The notes below the pieces were generated by a model. It saw only the letters and a list, made by a program, of their open reading frames with translations. It made no database searches and was not told the origin of the DNA. From an uncultured Rubripirellula sp. (GTDB lineage: Bacteria > Planctomycetota > Planctomycetia > Pirellulales > Pirellulaceae), in NCBI GenBank assembly GCA_938075415.1, contig CALJHC010000017.1, positions 1 through 64,000 of the forward strand: DNA of 64,000 nt, in the 5' to 3' direction. Positions 17,909 to 26,899 of this stretch are shown here, one piece after another. Each line of letters opens with the position of its first letter. Positions within the stretch are counted from its first letter, which is position 1. Made by a program: the position numbers and the translations under genes.

Positions 17909-18541
17909 AACCCTGAGAGTTCGTCACTCAATCTGTCGATCGTTGATCGTCGCTCTGTGCGGCAAGTCCCATCAAGAATCGCGGGTAGATGCACCCAAAA
18001 AGCCTAATTTGCTGTCCAACCGAGGGCATTCGCCTCTACCGATCTCCCGATGCAACGCCTCGGAAATAAGCTGACCAATCCAACCAATGATTTGATCAAC
18101 TCAATGGGAGGTCGGAAAGGCAATGGCTGGAACGAGTAGCGAATCCTCCATCCAAGTCGTTACCGAAATGTCAGGCAGCCACTGGAAATAGCCGCCATGG
18201 GCCGATCTGGCTAGCCAACAACCTGAACCTCTCTTGGCCACTTCTCAGATAGCGGATTTGGTCCCAAATACCGTATTTCACCAAGACTCACGACCAGGGA
18301 TGCTTCAAATCACCCCCAGTGATCAATTGCCAACAAATCTTTTGGCACCAGATGAAACTCGAAAGATTTCCTGATTCATCAGCAAAGCAACGCGATGAGT
18401 AATTCGTTGAACAGGACCTTCCGCAAGGCTGATCGTAGCTTTGGTGAGAAAACTGCAGCCAGAAAGCAAAATCCCCCAAGCAATCTTTGGCGAAAGCTGT
18501 AAAACTGAGCTCTTCTCGCTCCCTCTTTTGGAATCGACGCA

Positions 18542-19348
18542 TTGAATTTCCGAATCGATTTGCCGGCTTACCGCGGTCCAATCGACCTGCTTCTCTATTT
18601 GGTTAGACGCCATGAGGTGAATTTAGCGGAGATGCCGATTTCAAAAATCGTCCAACAGTACCTCGACTATATCGAAGTATTGAAAGAATTGGACCTTGGA
18701 GAAGTCGGAGACTTTGTTGATCTCGCGAGCACCTTGGTCGAGATTAAAAGCCAAGCGGTGCTTCCAAAAATAGACGAGGACGAAAGTGAAGAACAGGAAA
18801 TCGTTGACTCGAAGGATGAACTGATTGAACGTCTTCTTCAATACAAAGAAATCCGAGATGCCGCTGCCGTTCTGGATGAAATGGGAACGCGTTGGCAACA
18901 AAGATACGAACGAATGAGCGACGACCTGCCGGCCCGTCGCCTTGATTTGGGTGACCAGCCGCTCGCAGATCTGGAGATATGGGACTTAGTTAGCGCATTT
19001 GGCCGCATCATGCGTGAAGCATCAGGTCCCCCTGCAACTGATGTGATCTATGACGACACGCCGATCCATATTTACATGAAGCGAATCCATCACCGCTTAC
19101 AGGACGATGAGCGAGTACCGCTAATGGACCTCGTCAGCGGTGGAATCCACAAGTCCTCGCTAATTGGTTGGTTCTTGGCAACGCTGGAATTGACACGACA
19201 CCATGGCGCCGCGGTGGAACAAGATAAATCCGGAGATATCTATGTCGTCCGTACCGGCGAATACTCAGGAGATTTAAACGTCAACGAAGTTGACAACTAC
19301 GATGCTGGGGAGTTCAAGGCGGTCAATATGCCGGGGCAACCGCGATAA
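18542..19348 (+). CDS. scpA: Segregation and condensation protein A
   Basis: The 268-residue product is ScpA, the kleisin of the SMC-ScpAB chromosome-organising complex. The N-terminal domain YRGPIDLLLYLVRRHEVNLAEMPISKIVQQYLDYI binds the SMC neck and is diagnostic; the centre is acidic (DEDESEEQE), and the C-terminal winged-helix part contains RVPLMDLVSGG and LIGWFLATLELTRHH. The start is a TTG at 18542, chosen because homologues begin at this point and no in-frame ATG lies upstream. No scpB is adjacent. Confidence 0.92.
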   Translation: MNFRIDLPAYRGPIDLLLYLVRRHEVNLAEMPISKIVQQYLDYIEVLKELDLGEVGDFVDLASTLVEIKSQAVLPKIDEDESEEQEIVDSKDELIERLLQYKEIRDAAAVLDEMGTRWQQRYERMSDDLPARRLDLGDQPLADLEIWDLVSAFGRIMREASGPPATDVIYDDTPIHIYMKRIHHRLQDDERVPLMDLVSGGIHKSSLIGWFLATLELTRHHGAAVEQDKSGDIYVVRTGEYSGDLNVNEVDNYDAGEFKAVNMPGQPR

Positions 19349-19661
19349 GATCCGTCAATGCGATCCTCCAACCCACCTCACCTGAAAGCAACAAAACGTT
19401 ATCTTACCGTCGACAACGACACACGTTATCCATTTTGACAGCTCGGATCACCGCAACACGTCAAGCCACCGTATTCCTGTTGGAGAACGCGGAAAGAAGC
19501 AAAAGCAGTCCATTTCCTGCTTTGCCTCAAAGAACGGCTTTGCCTCAAAGAACGGATCCTGAGTAGAAAACCTTGTCCTAGACCTCGAAGTTGCGGATAC
19601 ACAAAACGCCCCTCCCTCGCTAGCCAGATCACCGCCTTAGATCGAGTTGATCGCGAAATCA
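19349..19661. other. Intergenic gap with an 18-bp duplication
   Basis: These 313 bp hold no gene that I can see; the only structure is the duplication at 19519-19554. Confidence 0.45.
19519..19554. repeat. 18-bp perfect tandem duplication
   Basis: GCTTTGCCTCAAAGAACG occurs at 19519-19536 and again at 19537-19554 with no mismatch. Confidence 0.95.
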
Positions 19662-20504
19662 ATGTTGGTAAAAAACGCGCCCATTCTTAGTCACCTCCAC
19701 GATGGCCTGACCATCGAGGGCTACTCGCGCGCCGCAGTGCAAACCTGCTGGCGTGTCAACGAACTAAAACTTCTTTTTGACGTGGGGATCCAACCCTGGG
19801 ATTTCATGGGAATCCCCACAGCATTCATCACGCATTCTCATCTCGACCATATTGCGGCTTTGCCGGCCTATGTTTCGCGACGCCGACTAATGAAAATGGA
19901 TCCCCCCGTGATCTACCTTCCCGACTCGGCGGTCGACGCGGCCTGGGACATGCTGCAAACCTTCCGAAAATTAGATCGAGGTGCAATGCCCTGCGAACTG
20001 ATCGGCCTGCTACCCGGCGACGAAATCAAGATTGGACGCGAGTATGTGGTCACCGCACTTCCAACCAAACACACAATCGACTCAGTTGGCTTTGTCGTGC
20101 ATCACCGTCGACACAAGTTGAAACCCGAGTACCACGAACTCGACGGACCAAGCATCAAAGCATTGAAACTGGCGGGGAAAGCAATTACGGATGAAACGAG
20201 AATTCCGATCGTAGCCTACACCGGAGACACTTCTCCGAAAGGTCTTGATGACAATCCCGTTTTTTTCGAAGCGAAAATACTCATTAGCGAAATGACGTTT
20301 GTAGCACCCGAACATCGCAAAGAAAAAATCCATAAACATGGACACATGCACGTCGATGATTATCGTGCAAGACAAGACCGATTTCAAAATGAACTCATTA
20401 TCGCCAGTCATCTCAGCACACGTTACAACGCGACTCAAGTCAAGCGTTTTGTCGCAAAAGCATTGCCGGACGGAATTGGTGGACGCCTCAAACTATGGAT
20501 TTAA
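19662..20504 (+). CDS. MBL-fold hydrolase, RNase Z-like
   Basis: The 280-residue protein is a metallo-beta-lactamase-fold enzyme. The metal motif THSHLDHIAALPAYVSRRR lies near residue 47; other ligands are His in PTKHTIDS, Asp in AYTGDTSPKG and His in IIASHLSTRY, which resembles the RNase Z 'THFSSRY' site. This suggests a tRNase Z-like hydrolase that removes tRNA 3' trailers, though another phosphodiester substrate is possible. ATG 19662 is preferred over TTG 19647. Its stop overlaps the start of hemW by 10 bp, so the two are translationally coupled. Confidence 0.85.
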   Translation: MLVKNAPILSHLHDGLTIEGYSRAAVQTCWRVNELKLLFDVGIQPWDFMGIPTAFITHSHLDHIAALPAYVSRRRLMKMDPPVIYLPDSAVDAAWDMLQTFRKLDRGAMPCELIGLLPGDEIKIGREYVVTALPTKHTIDSVGFVVHHRRHKLKPEYHELDGPSIKALKLAGKAITDETRIPIVAYTGDTSPKGLDDNPVFFEAKILISEMTFVAPEHRKEKIHKHGHMHVDDYRARQDRFQNELIIASHLSTRYNATQVKRFVAKALPDGIGGRLKLWI

Positions 20505-21652
20505 TCGAGGCCAGTCCGATTGATGGATGGATGACTCCTGAATCGGCATACATTCACGTACCGTTCTGCCGACACCGATGTGGTTACTGCAACTTTAGTG
20601 TCGTCGCCAACCGAGATGAATTAATTGAACGTTACTTGATTGCACTCGAGAAGGAACTTCGAACACTACAGCGACCAACTCTTCGTACTCTGTTTGTTGG
20701 CGGTGGCACACCCACTCATCTGTCGGATAGCGACACTGACAAACTATTTCAGGTGATTCTGAATCACTTCGACTTGGATTCATCGACTGAATTCAGCGTC
20801 GAAGCCAACCCCGAGGATATCAACGCCAACCGACTTCACCAGCTGAAAGACTTTGGTGTCAATCGTATCAGTCTCGGCGTGCAATCCTTTCATCCGAAAA
20901 AGCTGCAGGTTCTCGAACGAGGTCACTCCAAGCGGACCGCCATCGATGCAATCTTGCTATCAGCAAGTCTGATTCCAAATGTTTCGCTCGATCTAATCTT
21001 TGGAGCGCCCGAGGAAACAACTGCCCAGTGGGAAGCGGATTTGCGCACCGCATTGTCTTTGCCGATCCAACATCTTTCAACCTATGCATTGACCTACGAA
21101 AAAGGCACCCGTTTCTGGAACCAACTCAATCGCGGAACGCTGACCAAAACGGATGAACAAGACGAAGTGGAGATGTACGAGACCACCATTAGGCTGTGTG
21201 AAGAAAACCAATTTCATCACTACGAAGTTTCAAATTTCTGCAAAACCGGAGCGAACTGTCGGCACAACATGGCCTATTGGAACGGGGAAGGCTGGTTTGC
21301 TGCGGGTCCCGGCGCTGCTCGGTTTGTCGAGGGAGTACGTGAAGTTAACCATCGCAGCACCTCCACCTACCTGCGTCGGATGGAACAAAACCTGTCGCCC
21401 AAAGCAGAAAGTGAGTCGATCAGTTTAATTCAATACGCAAAAGAAAGAGCAGCTTTTGGCGTTCGCCTGATTGATGGATTTGATCTGGATCTTATCACCC
21501 AACAGGTTGGATTCGACGTCACGGCTTTGTGCTCAGAGGCGATCGAAAAATCAATACAGGATCAACTGGTGACATTTCAAAATGGACAAATTCAACTGAC
21601 AAAAAAAGGAATCCTGTTTGCCGACACCGTCGCTTCAAGACTCCTCAGCTAA
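20495..21652 (+). CDS. hemW: Radical SAM haem chaperone HemW
   Basis: The 385-residue product belongs to the coproporphyrinogen III oxidase-like radical SAM family. The 4Fe-4S motif CRHRCGYCNF follows the start (YIHVPFCRHRCGYC), then the SAM-binding GGGTPT, the EANPED segment, RISLGVQSF, and the HemW mark CRHNMAYWNGEGWFAAGPGAAR. HemW proteins bind haem and deliver it to respiratory enzymes; they are not coproporphyrinogen oxidases, a common misannotation. It overlaps the MBL-fold gene at its 5' end and overlaps the convergent sulfatase by 18 bp at its 3' end. Confidence 0.92.
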   Translation: MDLIEASPIDGWMTPESAYIHVPFCRHRCGYCNFSVVANRDELIERYLIALEKELRTLQRPTLRTLFVGGGTPTHLSDSDTDKLFQVILNHFDLDSSTEFSVEANPEDINANRLHQLKDFGVNRISLGVQSFHPKKLQVLERGHSKRTAIDAILLSASLIPNVSLDLIFGAPEETTAQWEADLRTALSLPIQHLSTYALTYEKGTRFWNQLNRGTLTKTDEQDEVEMYETTIRLCEENQFHHYEVSNFCKTGANCRHNMAYWNGEGWFAAGPGAARFVEGVREVNHRSTSTYLRRMEQNLSPKAESESISLIQYAKERAAFGVRLIDGFDLDLITQQVGFDVTALCSEAIEKSIQDQLVTFQNGQIQLTKKGILFADTVASRLLS

Positions 21653-23005
21653 GGCCGCTAATTGGGCTGCCTTCTTGAACTCCTGACTTGAAAGATCCTT
21701 TGTTTCAAAAGGATCTGTTTCGAGATTAAACAATGCAGCCTTTTTTTCCGGTGGCTTGACCCACTTCCAGGGCCCCTTTCTGACAGCTTGCCAGGATTTG
21801 CGTCCTAACTCCTGATGCGCACCCGTTTTCCACACCAACGTGCGTTCGGCAAATCGTTGAGTCGCTACGGCATCAAATAGAACGGGCGAAAGGTCCACAC
21901 CATCGGTTGCGTTTACCGGATAGCCCATCATTGCCCCAAAAGTGGCGAACCAATCAACCGCGCACGCGACTTCATTCGAAACGCTGGCTGCCCGGACCCT
22001 GCCAGGCCAACGGACAATACACGGCACTCTCAAACCGCCTTCGTAAAGCGTTGCTTTTGAACCCCGATAGGGCAGATTCGAACCTCCGAAATCAGGATCG
22101 CCACCATGGTCAGTCATGAATACAACAAGCGTGTTTTCTCGAAGTCCAAGCTGGTCAATCTTACTCAGGACCCGCCCGATTCCCTCATCCATCCCAATTA
22201 CCTTCGCGGCAAATGCTTTGCGCAGCGGATCTGAAATACCTCGAACCCGTTCCAGATCAGAAGCCTTCGGCTGCATCACGTTTTCGGTTCGGTTCTTCGC
22301 TGCATCCCAACCCTTTCCAAAATGCGGGGCGTTATAAGAAAGATGAAGATAGAACGGTTGCCCTGATGCTGAACAGCTTTCAAGCTGTTCGATTGCCTCG
22401 TCGGTGATCACATCCGTTGCGTAACCCGCTGGACGATCAAGATGTTCTCCCCGATACCAATCTGGCTGATTCCCGTAATCAAGTCGAAAAAAATCAATGC
22501 ACCCGCCAGTGTGACCAAAGAACGAATCGAAGCCATGCTTGGTAGGCCAAAAGATTTTTCGCCCATGACCAAGATGCCACTTACCAACCAAGGACGTGTG
22601 ATAACCAAGCTGGCCAAGCCGTTCAACGTAGGTTGTTTCACCTGATCGAATCCCTCGATCAAGATCCTCCTCAGCCAAAAACATCAAGGCTCCGGTCAAC
22701 TGGTCAACCGAGCGATGTGCGTAACGCCCCGTAAATAGGCCATATCGGGACGGCGTGCAGATGCTACTTGCAGCGTAAAACTGGGTGAACCGCATCCCCT
22801 CTCGAGCCAACTGATCCAACGCTGGTGTTGGAATTTCACTGCCGTAGCACCCCACATCTGCCATCCCCTGATCATCACTAAAAATGACCACGAGATTGGG
22901 GCGGATACGTGCCGAATCCTCTCCCATTAGGTTCCAAGTTGGCTGACTCAATGCAAGCATCAGCAGCAACGTGGTCAACGAGTGAACACCAAAGATTCGA
23001 ACCAT
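21635..23005 (-). CDS. Secreted formylglycine-dependent sulfatase
   Basis: The 456-residue product has an N-terminal signal peptide (FGVHSLTTLLLMLALSQPTW) and a type-I sulfatase fold. NLVVIFSDDQGMADVGCYG carries the metal-binding Asp pair (44-45). The Cys of CTPSRYGLFTGR (residue 83) is the one matured to formylglycine by an FGE enzyme. VGKWHLGHG provides the usual Lys/His, and VVFMTDHGGD the later metal site. Such enzymes cleave sulfate esters of marine polysaccharides. ATG 23005 is used; a TTG at 23020 is also in frame. No sulfatase-maturing enzyme is beside it. Confidence 0.92.
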   Translation of the reverse strand: MVRIFGVHSLTTLLLMLALSQPTWNLMGEDSARIRPNLVVIFSDDQGMADVGCYGSEIPTPALDQLAREGMRFTQFYAASSICTPSRYGLFTGRYAHRSVDQLTGALMFLAEEDLDRGIRSGETTYVERLGQLGYHTSLVGKWHLGHGRKIFWPTKHGFDSFFGHTGGCIDFFRLDYGNQPDWYRGEHLDRPAGYATDVITDEAIEQLESCSASGQPFYLHLSYNAPHFGKGWDAAKNRTENVMQPKASDLERVRGISDPLRKAFAAKVIGMDEGIGRVLSKIDQLGLRENTLVVFMTDHGGDPDFGGSNLPYRGSKATLYEGGLRVPCIVRWPGRVRAASVSNEVACAVDWFATFGAMMGYPVNATDGVDLSPVLFDAVATQRFAERTLVWKTGAHQELGRKSWQAVRKGPWKWVKPPEKKAALFNLETDPFETKDLSSQEFKKAAQLAALAEES

Positions 23006-23335
23006 CTGACCATCAACCAAAATGAAGAATGTTCATGAGAAAAATCGATATCCGATGCCGCTGGCTGCCAAATCCGATGCCGCTGGCTGCCAATGGGCTA
23101 GAAACGCCCACTGTTGTGCATATTCAACTACCTACCTGACTCGAAGCCCTCAGACGAAAGAGGGAAAGATCCTACCAAACATTGCCCTGCAGCAATGCTG
23201 GCGAGGCGATCCAGCAATCGGCATCTCCGATTAGTTAACTTTTAACGGTTAAGGGAAAAAGTTCAATTCTACTGATTAAATGGACGATGACGAACGTAAC
23301 GATTCGTTTTGATCATTGAACTGAGGTCGCTAGCA
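23006..23335. other. Divergent intergenic gap with a 22-bp duplication
   Basis: This region lies between two divergent secreted-protein genes and should contain both promoters; I cannot name them. It contains the duplication at 23050-23093. Confidence 0.45.
23050..23093. repeat. 22-bp perfect tandem duplication
   Basis: A 22-bp unit starting ATCCGATGCCGCTGG occupies 23050-23071 and 23072-23093 without mismatch, about 45 bp upstream of the sulfatase start. Confidence 0.95.
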
Positions 23336-23965
23336 ATGCTATCGGTGTATCGCCTTGAAATACTCCTAGCTGGAACCCTGATTATCTTATCAGGTGGTTG
23401 CAGGTTGAGCTCGCCCTCATGTGATCTAGCTCGCGGCCCAATCATGTTCGGGGCGCCTTGCGGAAGCTGCAAAGGCTGTGGCGAGACGGATATCGACCAT
23501 TGGATCAATCATCCACCTAGTCGCATTAAAGAGGTCCCTGGGTGTGACCATTGCGATAGCGGCTGCAACAGTTGTCGCCCAATTCGGTCGAGCTTGGAAC
23601 GTGTACTGGGGCATGGGGCACAAACAAAACTGCGTCACCCCTGCGACTCTTCTGAGGCAATCTGTGGCATGGAAGCATCAGGTAACTGCAATGGTTGTGC
23701 CAAATGCGGTCCACAAGAAATCGCTTGTGGAGTCGAGGAGGTGACCTGTGGTCTTCATGAAACGACTCGCGGAATCACAATCGTTCGTTCACCCAGCACT
23801 CATTTCCATTCAACACAACCCACCGAACGTCTCGATCGCCAGCCGACTTCAGCAGAACCAATCAGAAAAGCCGCTACCGTCCGCGGGAACTATCCGTTGG
23901 ACACCCCGAGAATTTATAAAAACCGATCCAATCCCCAACACAACTCATCCCCAGCTAGGCTCTAA
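23336..23965 (+). CDS. Cys-rich secreted or lipoprotein-like protein
   Basis: The 209-residue product begins MLSVYRLEILLAGTLIILSGGC, a signal peptide ending at a Cys like a loose lipobox. About residues 28-145 carry closely spaced cysteines, many as CxxC (CGSCKGC, CDHCDSGCNSC, CNGCAKC), then a polar tail without Cys. I do not recognise the family. The cysteine clusters could bind metal or form disulfides outside the cytoplasm. ATG 23336 is preferred to TTG 23309 because it places the hydrophobic segment correctly. Confidence 0.65.
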   Translation: MLSVYRLEILLAGTLIILSGGCRLSSPSCDLARGPIMFGAPCGSCKGCGETDIDHWINHPPSRIKEVPGCDHCDSGCNSCRPIRSSLERVLGHGAQTKLRHPCDSSEAICGMEASGNCNGCAKCGPQEIACGVEEVTCGLHETTRGITIVRSPSTHFHSTQPTERLDRQPTSAEPIRKAATVRGNYPLDTPRIYKNRSNPQHNSSPARL

Positions 23966-24501
23966 GCTGAACCGCCCTAGGTGATCTCCCGTGGCTGAAC
24001 GGTCGAAAAATCGAGCCATTGATCGCAATCCCAATTATGACTGAAAGATACCATTCGACAGCCTAAAACGGAGAATCGCCAAGGATGATCGTCAAAGACG
24101 TCTTACCCAAGCATCAATCACGAAGGATAGTTCCACGCAGCGGCATGAACAGGTAAGCACGGGGAACTGTCCAAAGACAAAGGCACCGATTCAGCGTTCA
24201 ATTCAGGGTGAATCGGTGCGGAACCAACTCAATTGACGTCTCAACATCGTGCATTCAGTGTAGAATGTGATGTGCCCTGCGAGGCGTCCGAGGGAAAACC
24301 ATCAAATCACTGCGACTGAATAAAACTCTTCGCACGCAGAATTCGGCGAGTCGAAGCAAGACATCCACTGTTGAATCCCAATCGTCGCGTCCAACCTGAT
24401 AAGCGATTTAATCAAACTATCCCCATTGGACATCTGAAACAGGGCTGACATGCCCGAGCCACTTCAATTCCACCTCCTACCCCTGACCGCCGCTGACTTC
24501 C
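23966..24501. other. Intergenic gap upstream of the kinase gene
   Basis: I see neither a gene nor a clear repeat in these 536 bp. Confidence 0.4.
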
Positions 24502-25998
24502 ATGAGTGATATGACACCCGAGCAATTCGCACAACGCGTTTCTGACTTTGGTATAGCGGAGCGTCAAGCAATTGACAAAGCGGTGAACGAGCTAGGTACC
24601 GGCGAACACTCTCTCGAAGACGCAATCAAGGTCTTTCAGGCGAGGGGTCTGATCACGACCTTGCAAACAGATAAAATCCTGAAGGGTGATCGCACCGGCT
24701 ACTATTACGGTGACTATAAAGTCCTCTACATGATCGGTGCTGGTACATTCGCCCGAGTCTATCGTGCCGAGAAGGATGGTAAGGTCTACGCCGTCAAAGT
24801 CCTTCGGAAACGCTTCCGAGATCAGGTCCAAGAACTAGAGCAATTCCTTCGTGAAGGACGAATGGGCTTGAACCTTCGCCATCCGAACATCGTTAGTATC
24901 ATTGACGTGGTTGCGGACCAACGGAATCCCTTCTTGGTCATGGAATTCGTCGAAGGTCAAACGCTGCGAGAACTAGTGAAGGTCCGCGGCAACCTGCCTT
25001 CCGATCTTGCTTTAAAATTGATGAACGGTATTTCCTCAGGCTTGGCCCATGCCGCATCGCTAGGTATTGCACACCGTGACCTCAAACTTTCCAACGTGCT
25101 TATTTCTGCTGACGGAAAAGCAAAGCTGGTTGACTTTGGATTGGCGGCCTTATCCGATCGTAACAACCCAGAAAAAGTGGCGGATTGTCCCAACGTCAGG
25201 GCGATTGACTACGCTGCTCTCGAGCGAGGAACCGGCGTACGAAAAGATGATCCCCGCAGTGACATCTACTTTGCCGGGAATATGCTTTACCACATGATCG
25301 CCGGGCAGCCAGCGTTAACAGAAACACGTGACCGATTGCAACGACTTAACGTCACGCGTTTTCAAGAGGTCATGCCTCTTCATGAACGCATGCCTGACGC
25401 GCATAGTGCAGCCACGCAAGTGGTCAGTCGTTGCTTGGAATTTAGTCCAGAAAAGCGAATTCAGACCGCGGCGCAACTGAACGCCGAGGTGAAAACCGCA
25501 ATTGAAAAAATTGAAGCTGGACCACGAGTCCGTTCGGAAAATACGAATCAGGTCGATGGCTATGAAGACGAGGGTACCCCAAACGTCGAAGGGCAGGGTT
25601 ATGTCGTCATGCTGGTGGAGTCGAAAGCCACTTTGCAAAACGCAATTCGAGAACGCTTAAAATCGCGAGGTTACCGAGTCTTAGTCATCTCTGATCCCAA
25701 CCGTGCCTTATCTCGATTCGCGCCAATTGATGACCCGCCCGCCGATTGCGTCATCTTTAGTGCGGCCGAACTTGGAAGCCTGGCAATGGATGCACACAAC
25801 CAATTTGCCGCTGATGAACACACCGCTGAAATACCCTCAATCCTGCTCGTCGATCGAAGGCAAACCACCATCATCAAAGGGGCAAGACGTGGACCCAATC
25901 GCACCTTACTCGCCTTACCTCTGAAGGTTCGAGAACTGCGAGCAACGTTACTTCAGGCGCTTTCAGGTATTGAGAAAAGAGAGATTGGCAGCTTCTGA
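24502..25998 (+). CDS. Ser/Thr protein kinase with pseudo-receiver tail
   Basis: The 498-residue product has a short N-terminal helical region (1-65), a Hanks-type kinase domain (about 72-335) and a C-terminal response-regulator-like domain (about 368-495). The kinase is complete: glycine loop IGAGTFARVYRA, catalytic Lys99 in YAVKVL, HRDLKLSN (191-198) and DFG (211-213). The tail starts YVVMLVESKATLQNAIRERLKSRGYRV as receivers do, but the phospho-acceptor Asp position reads VIFSAAELG, with Ser in place of Asp, so it should not accept phosphate in the usual way. There is no transmembrane segment. Targets are unknown. Confidence 0.88.
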   Translation: MSDMTPEQFAQRVSDFGIAERQAIDKAVNELGTGEHSLEDAIKVFQARGLITTLQTDKILKGDRTGYYYGDYKVLYMIGAGTFARVYRAEKDGKVYAVKVLRKRFRDQVQELEQFLREGRMGLNLRHPNIVSIIDVVADQRNPFLVMEFVEGQTLRELVKVRGNLPSDLALKLMNGISSGLAHAASLGIAHRDLKLSNVLISADGKAKLVDFGLAALSDRNNPEKVADCPNVRAIDYAALERGTGVRKDDPRSDIYFAGNMLYHMIAGQPALTETRDRLQRLNVTRFQEVMPLHERMPDAHSAATQVVSRCLEFSPEKRIQTAAQLNAEVKTAIEKIEAGPRVRSENTNQVDGYEDEGTPNVEGQGYVVMLVESKATLQNAIRERLKSRGYRVLVISDPNRALSRFAPIDDPPADCVIFSAAELGSLAMDAHNQFAADEHTAEIPSILLVDRRQTTIIKGARRGPNRTLLALPLKVRELRATLLQALSGIEKREIGSF

Positions 25999-26133
25999 GA
26001 TCTTCTTCGATGTCACCGAGCATCTAGTGACCACGAACCAAGATTAACCAAAGGGATCTGCTTGATCACGACGATGGAGTGATCCCACCGGAAATGGACA
26101 CGATGAAAGATCTTCGGGACGAGTGAAAGAAAG

Positions 26134-26204
26134 AGGCGACTAGCGGAGTCGAACCGCTGTGGCCTGATTTGCAATCAGGTGCCTCACCACTCGGCCAAGT
26201 CGCC
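26134..26204 (-). tRNA. tRNA-Cys (GCA), first copy
   Basis: On the minus strand the molecule starts GGCGACT and ends AGTCGCC plus discriminator U. The anticodon stem-loop is CCTGA-TTGCAAA-TCAGG (anticodon GCA), and the T arm holds GGTTCGACTCC. The CCA end is not encoded. Confidence 0.93.
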
Positions 26205-26223
26205 GGGTTGATCTTGAAAAGAA

Positions 26224-26297
26224 AGGTGATGAGCGGATTCGAACCGCTGACAAGCTGATTTGCAATCAGCCCCCTTAGACCACTCGGGCACATCACC
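26224..26297 (-). tRNA. tRNA-Cys (GCA), second, divergent copy
   Basis: The acceptor arms GGTGATG and CATCACC pair perfectly, and the discriminator is U. The anticodon stem-loop is GCTGA-TTGCAAA-TCAGC, again GCA, and the T arm holds GGTTCGAATCC. Acceptor, D arm and variable loop differ from the neighbouring tRNA-Cys 19 bp away. Confidence 0.9.
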
Positions 26298-26899
26298 ATC
26301 TGCCATCACTGACATGTGTCAAAAGGTATCGGCTTAGATCGCATCCGTCTATAACATTTCTCGCACTTAGAACGATCAGATAATAGAAAACCTGGAGGGT
26401 TAAGACTTCAAGCAGCCAAAGGCCTCAGGTTTAACGGGTCGGCAAAGAACGACAATTCCAACGTTGAAAGACCGCTAAGCCTCGGTAAATTCCCTTGTCA
26501 TTCGCCAAGAAAAAAATAAAACACGAGCGAGTGATGACTCTAGAATTAAAACTCGACCGACACAGGTGCAACCTGAAAATAAGCAAGGAAATGCAGTCTC
26601 GAAAGCCCCCCCAAGTGATCGCGACTCACGATAATCGACCCGCAAGCCAGCGGACGAGAATCGAGTCGACCACAAGAACTTGGCGTTCAGATCAAACCCG
26701 ACAGATAATTGATGAGATACGTTGGCCCCTCGTCCCTCTTGTAGTCCGTGAATGCCAGTAACATGACATGCGGCCGTCGCACCGTAATATCTGCCGCATC
26801 GATGATTCTGTTGACACCGAAGCTTAACCCATCCCAATTAATTCAAGACTGGCCACCTCGATCGCCAGCAGTCCCAACTTCGGTATAAAACCAGTACCA
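26298..26899. other. Gap between tRNA-Cys genes and the haem-c protein
   Basis: There is no supported gene in about 600 bp. TGACATGTGTCA, a small palindrome at 26310-26321, sits just upstream of the tRNA pair (minus strand) and could be part of its promoter region. Confidence 0.4.

Larger units (their letters stand above)
17524..18541. other. 1-kb gap with alternative hairpins and two tandem repeats
   Basis: No gene is supported. The part nearest ilvH carries competing inverted repeats at 17667-17724, then tandem duplications at 17781-17818 and 17864-17908. The rest up to scpA is featureless to my reading. Confidence 0.5.
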
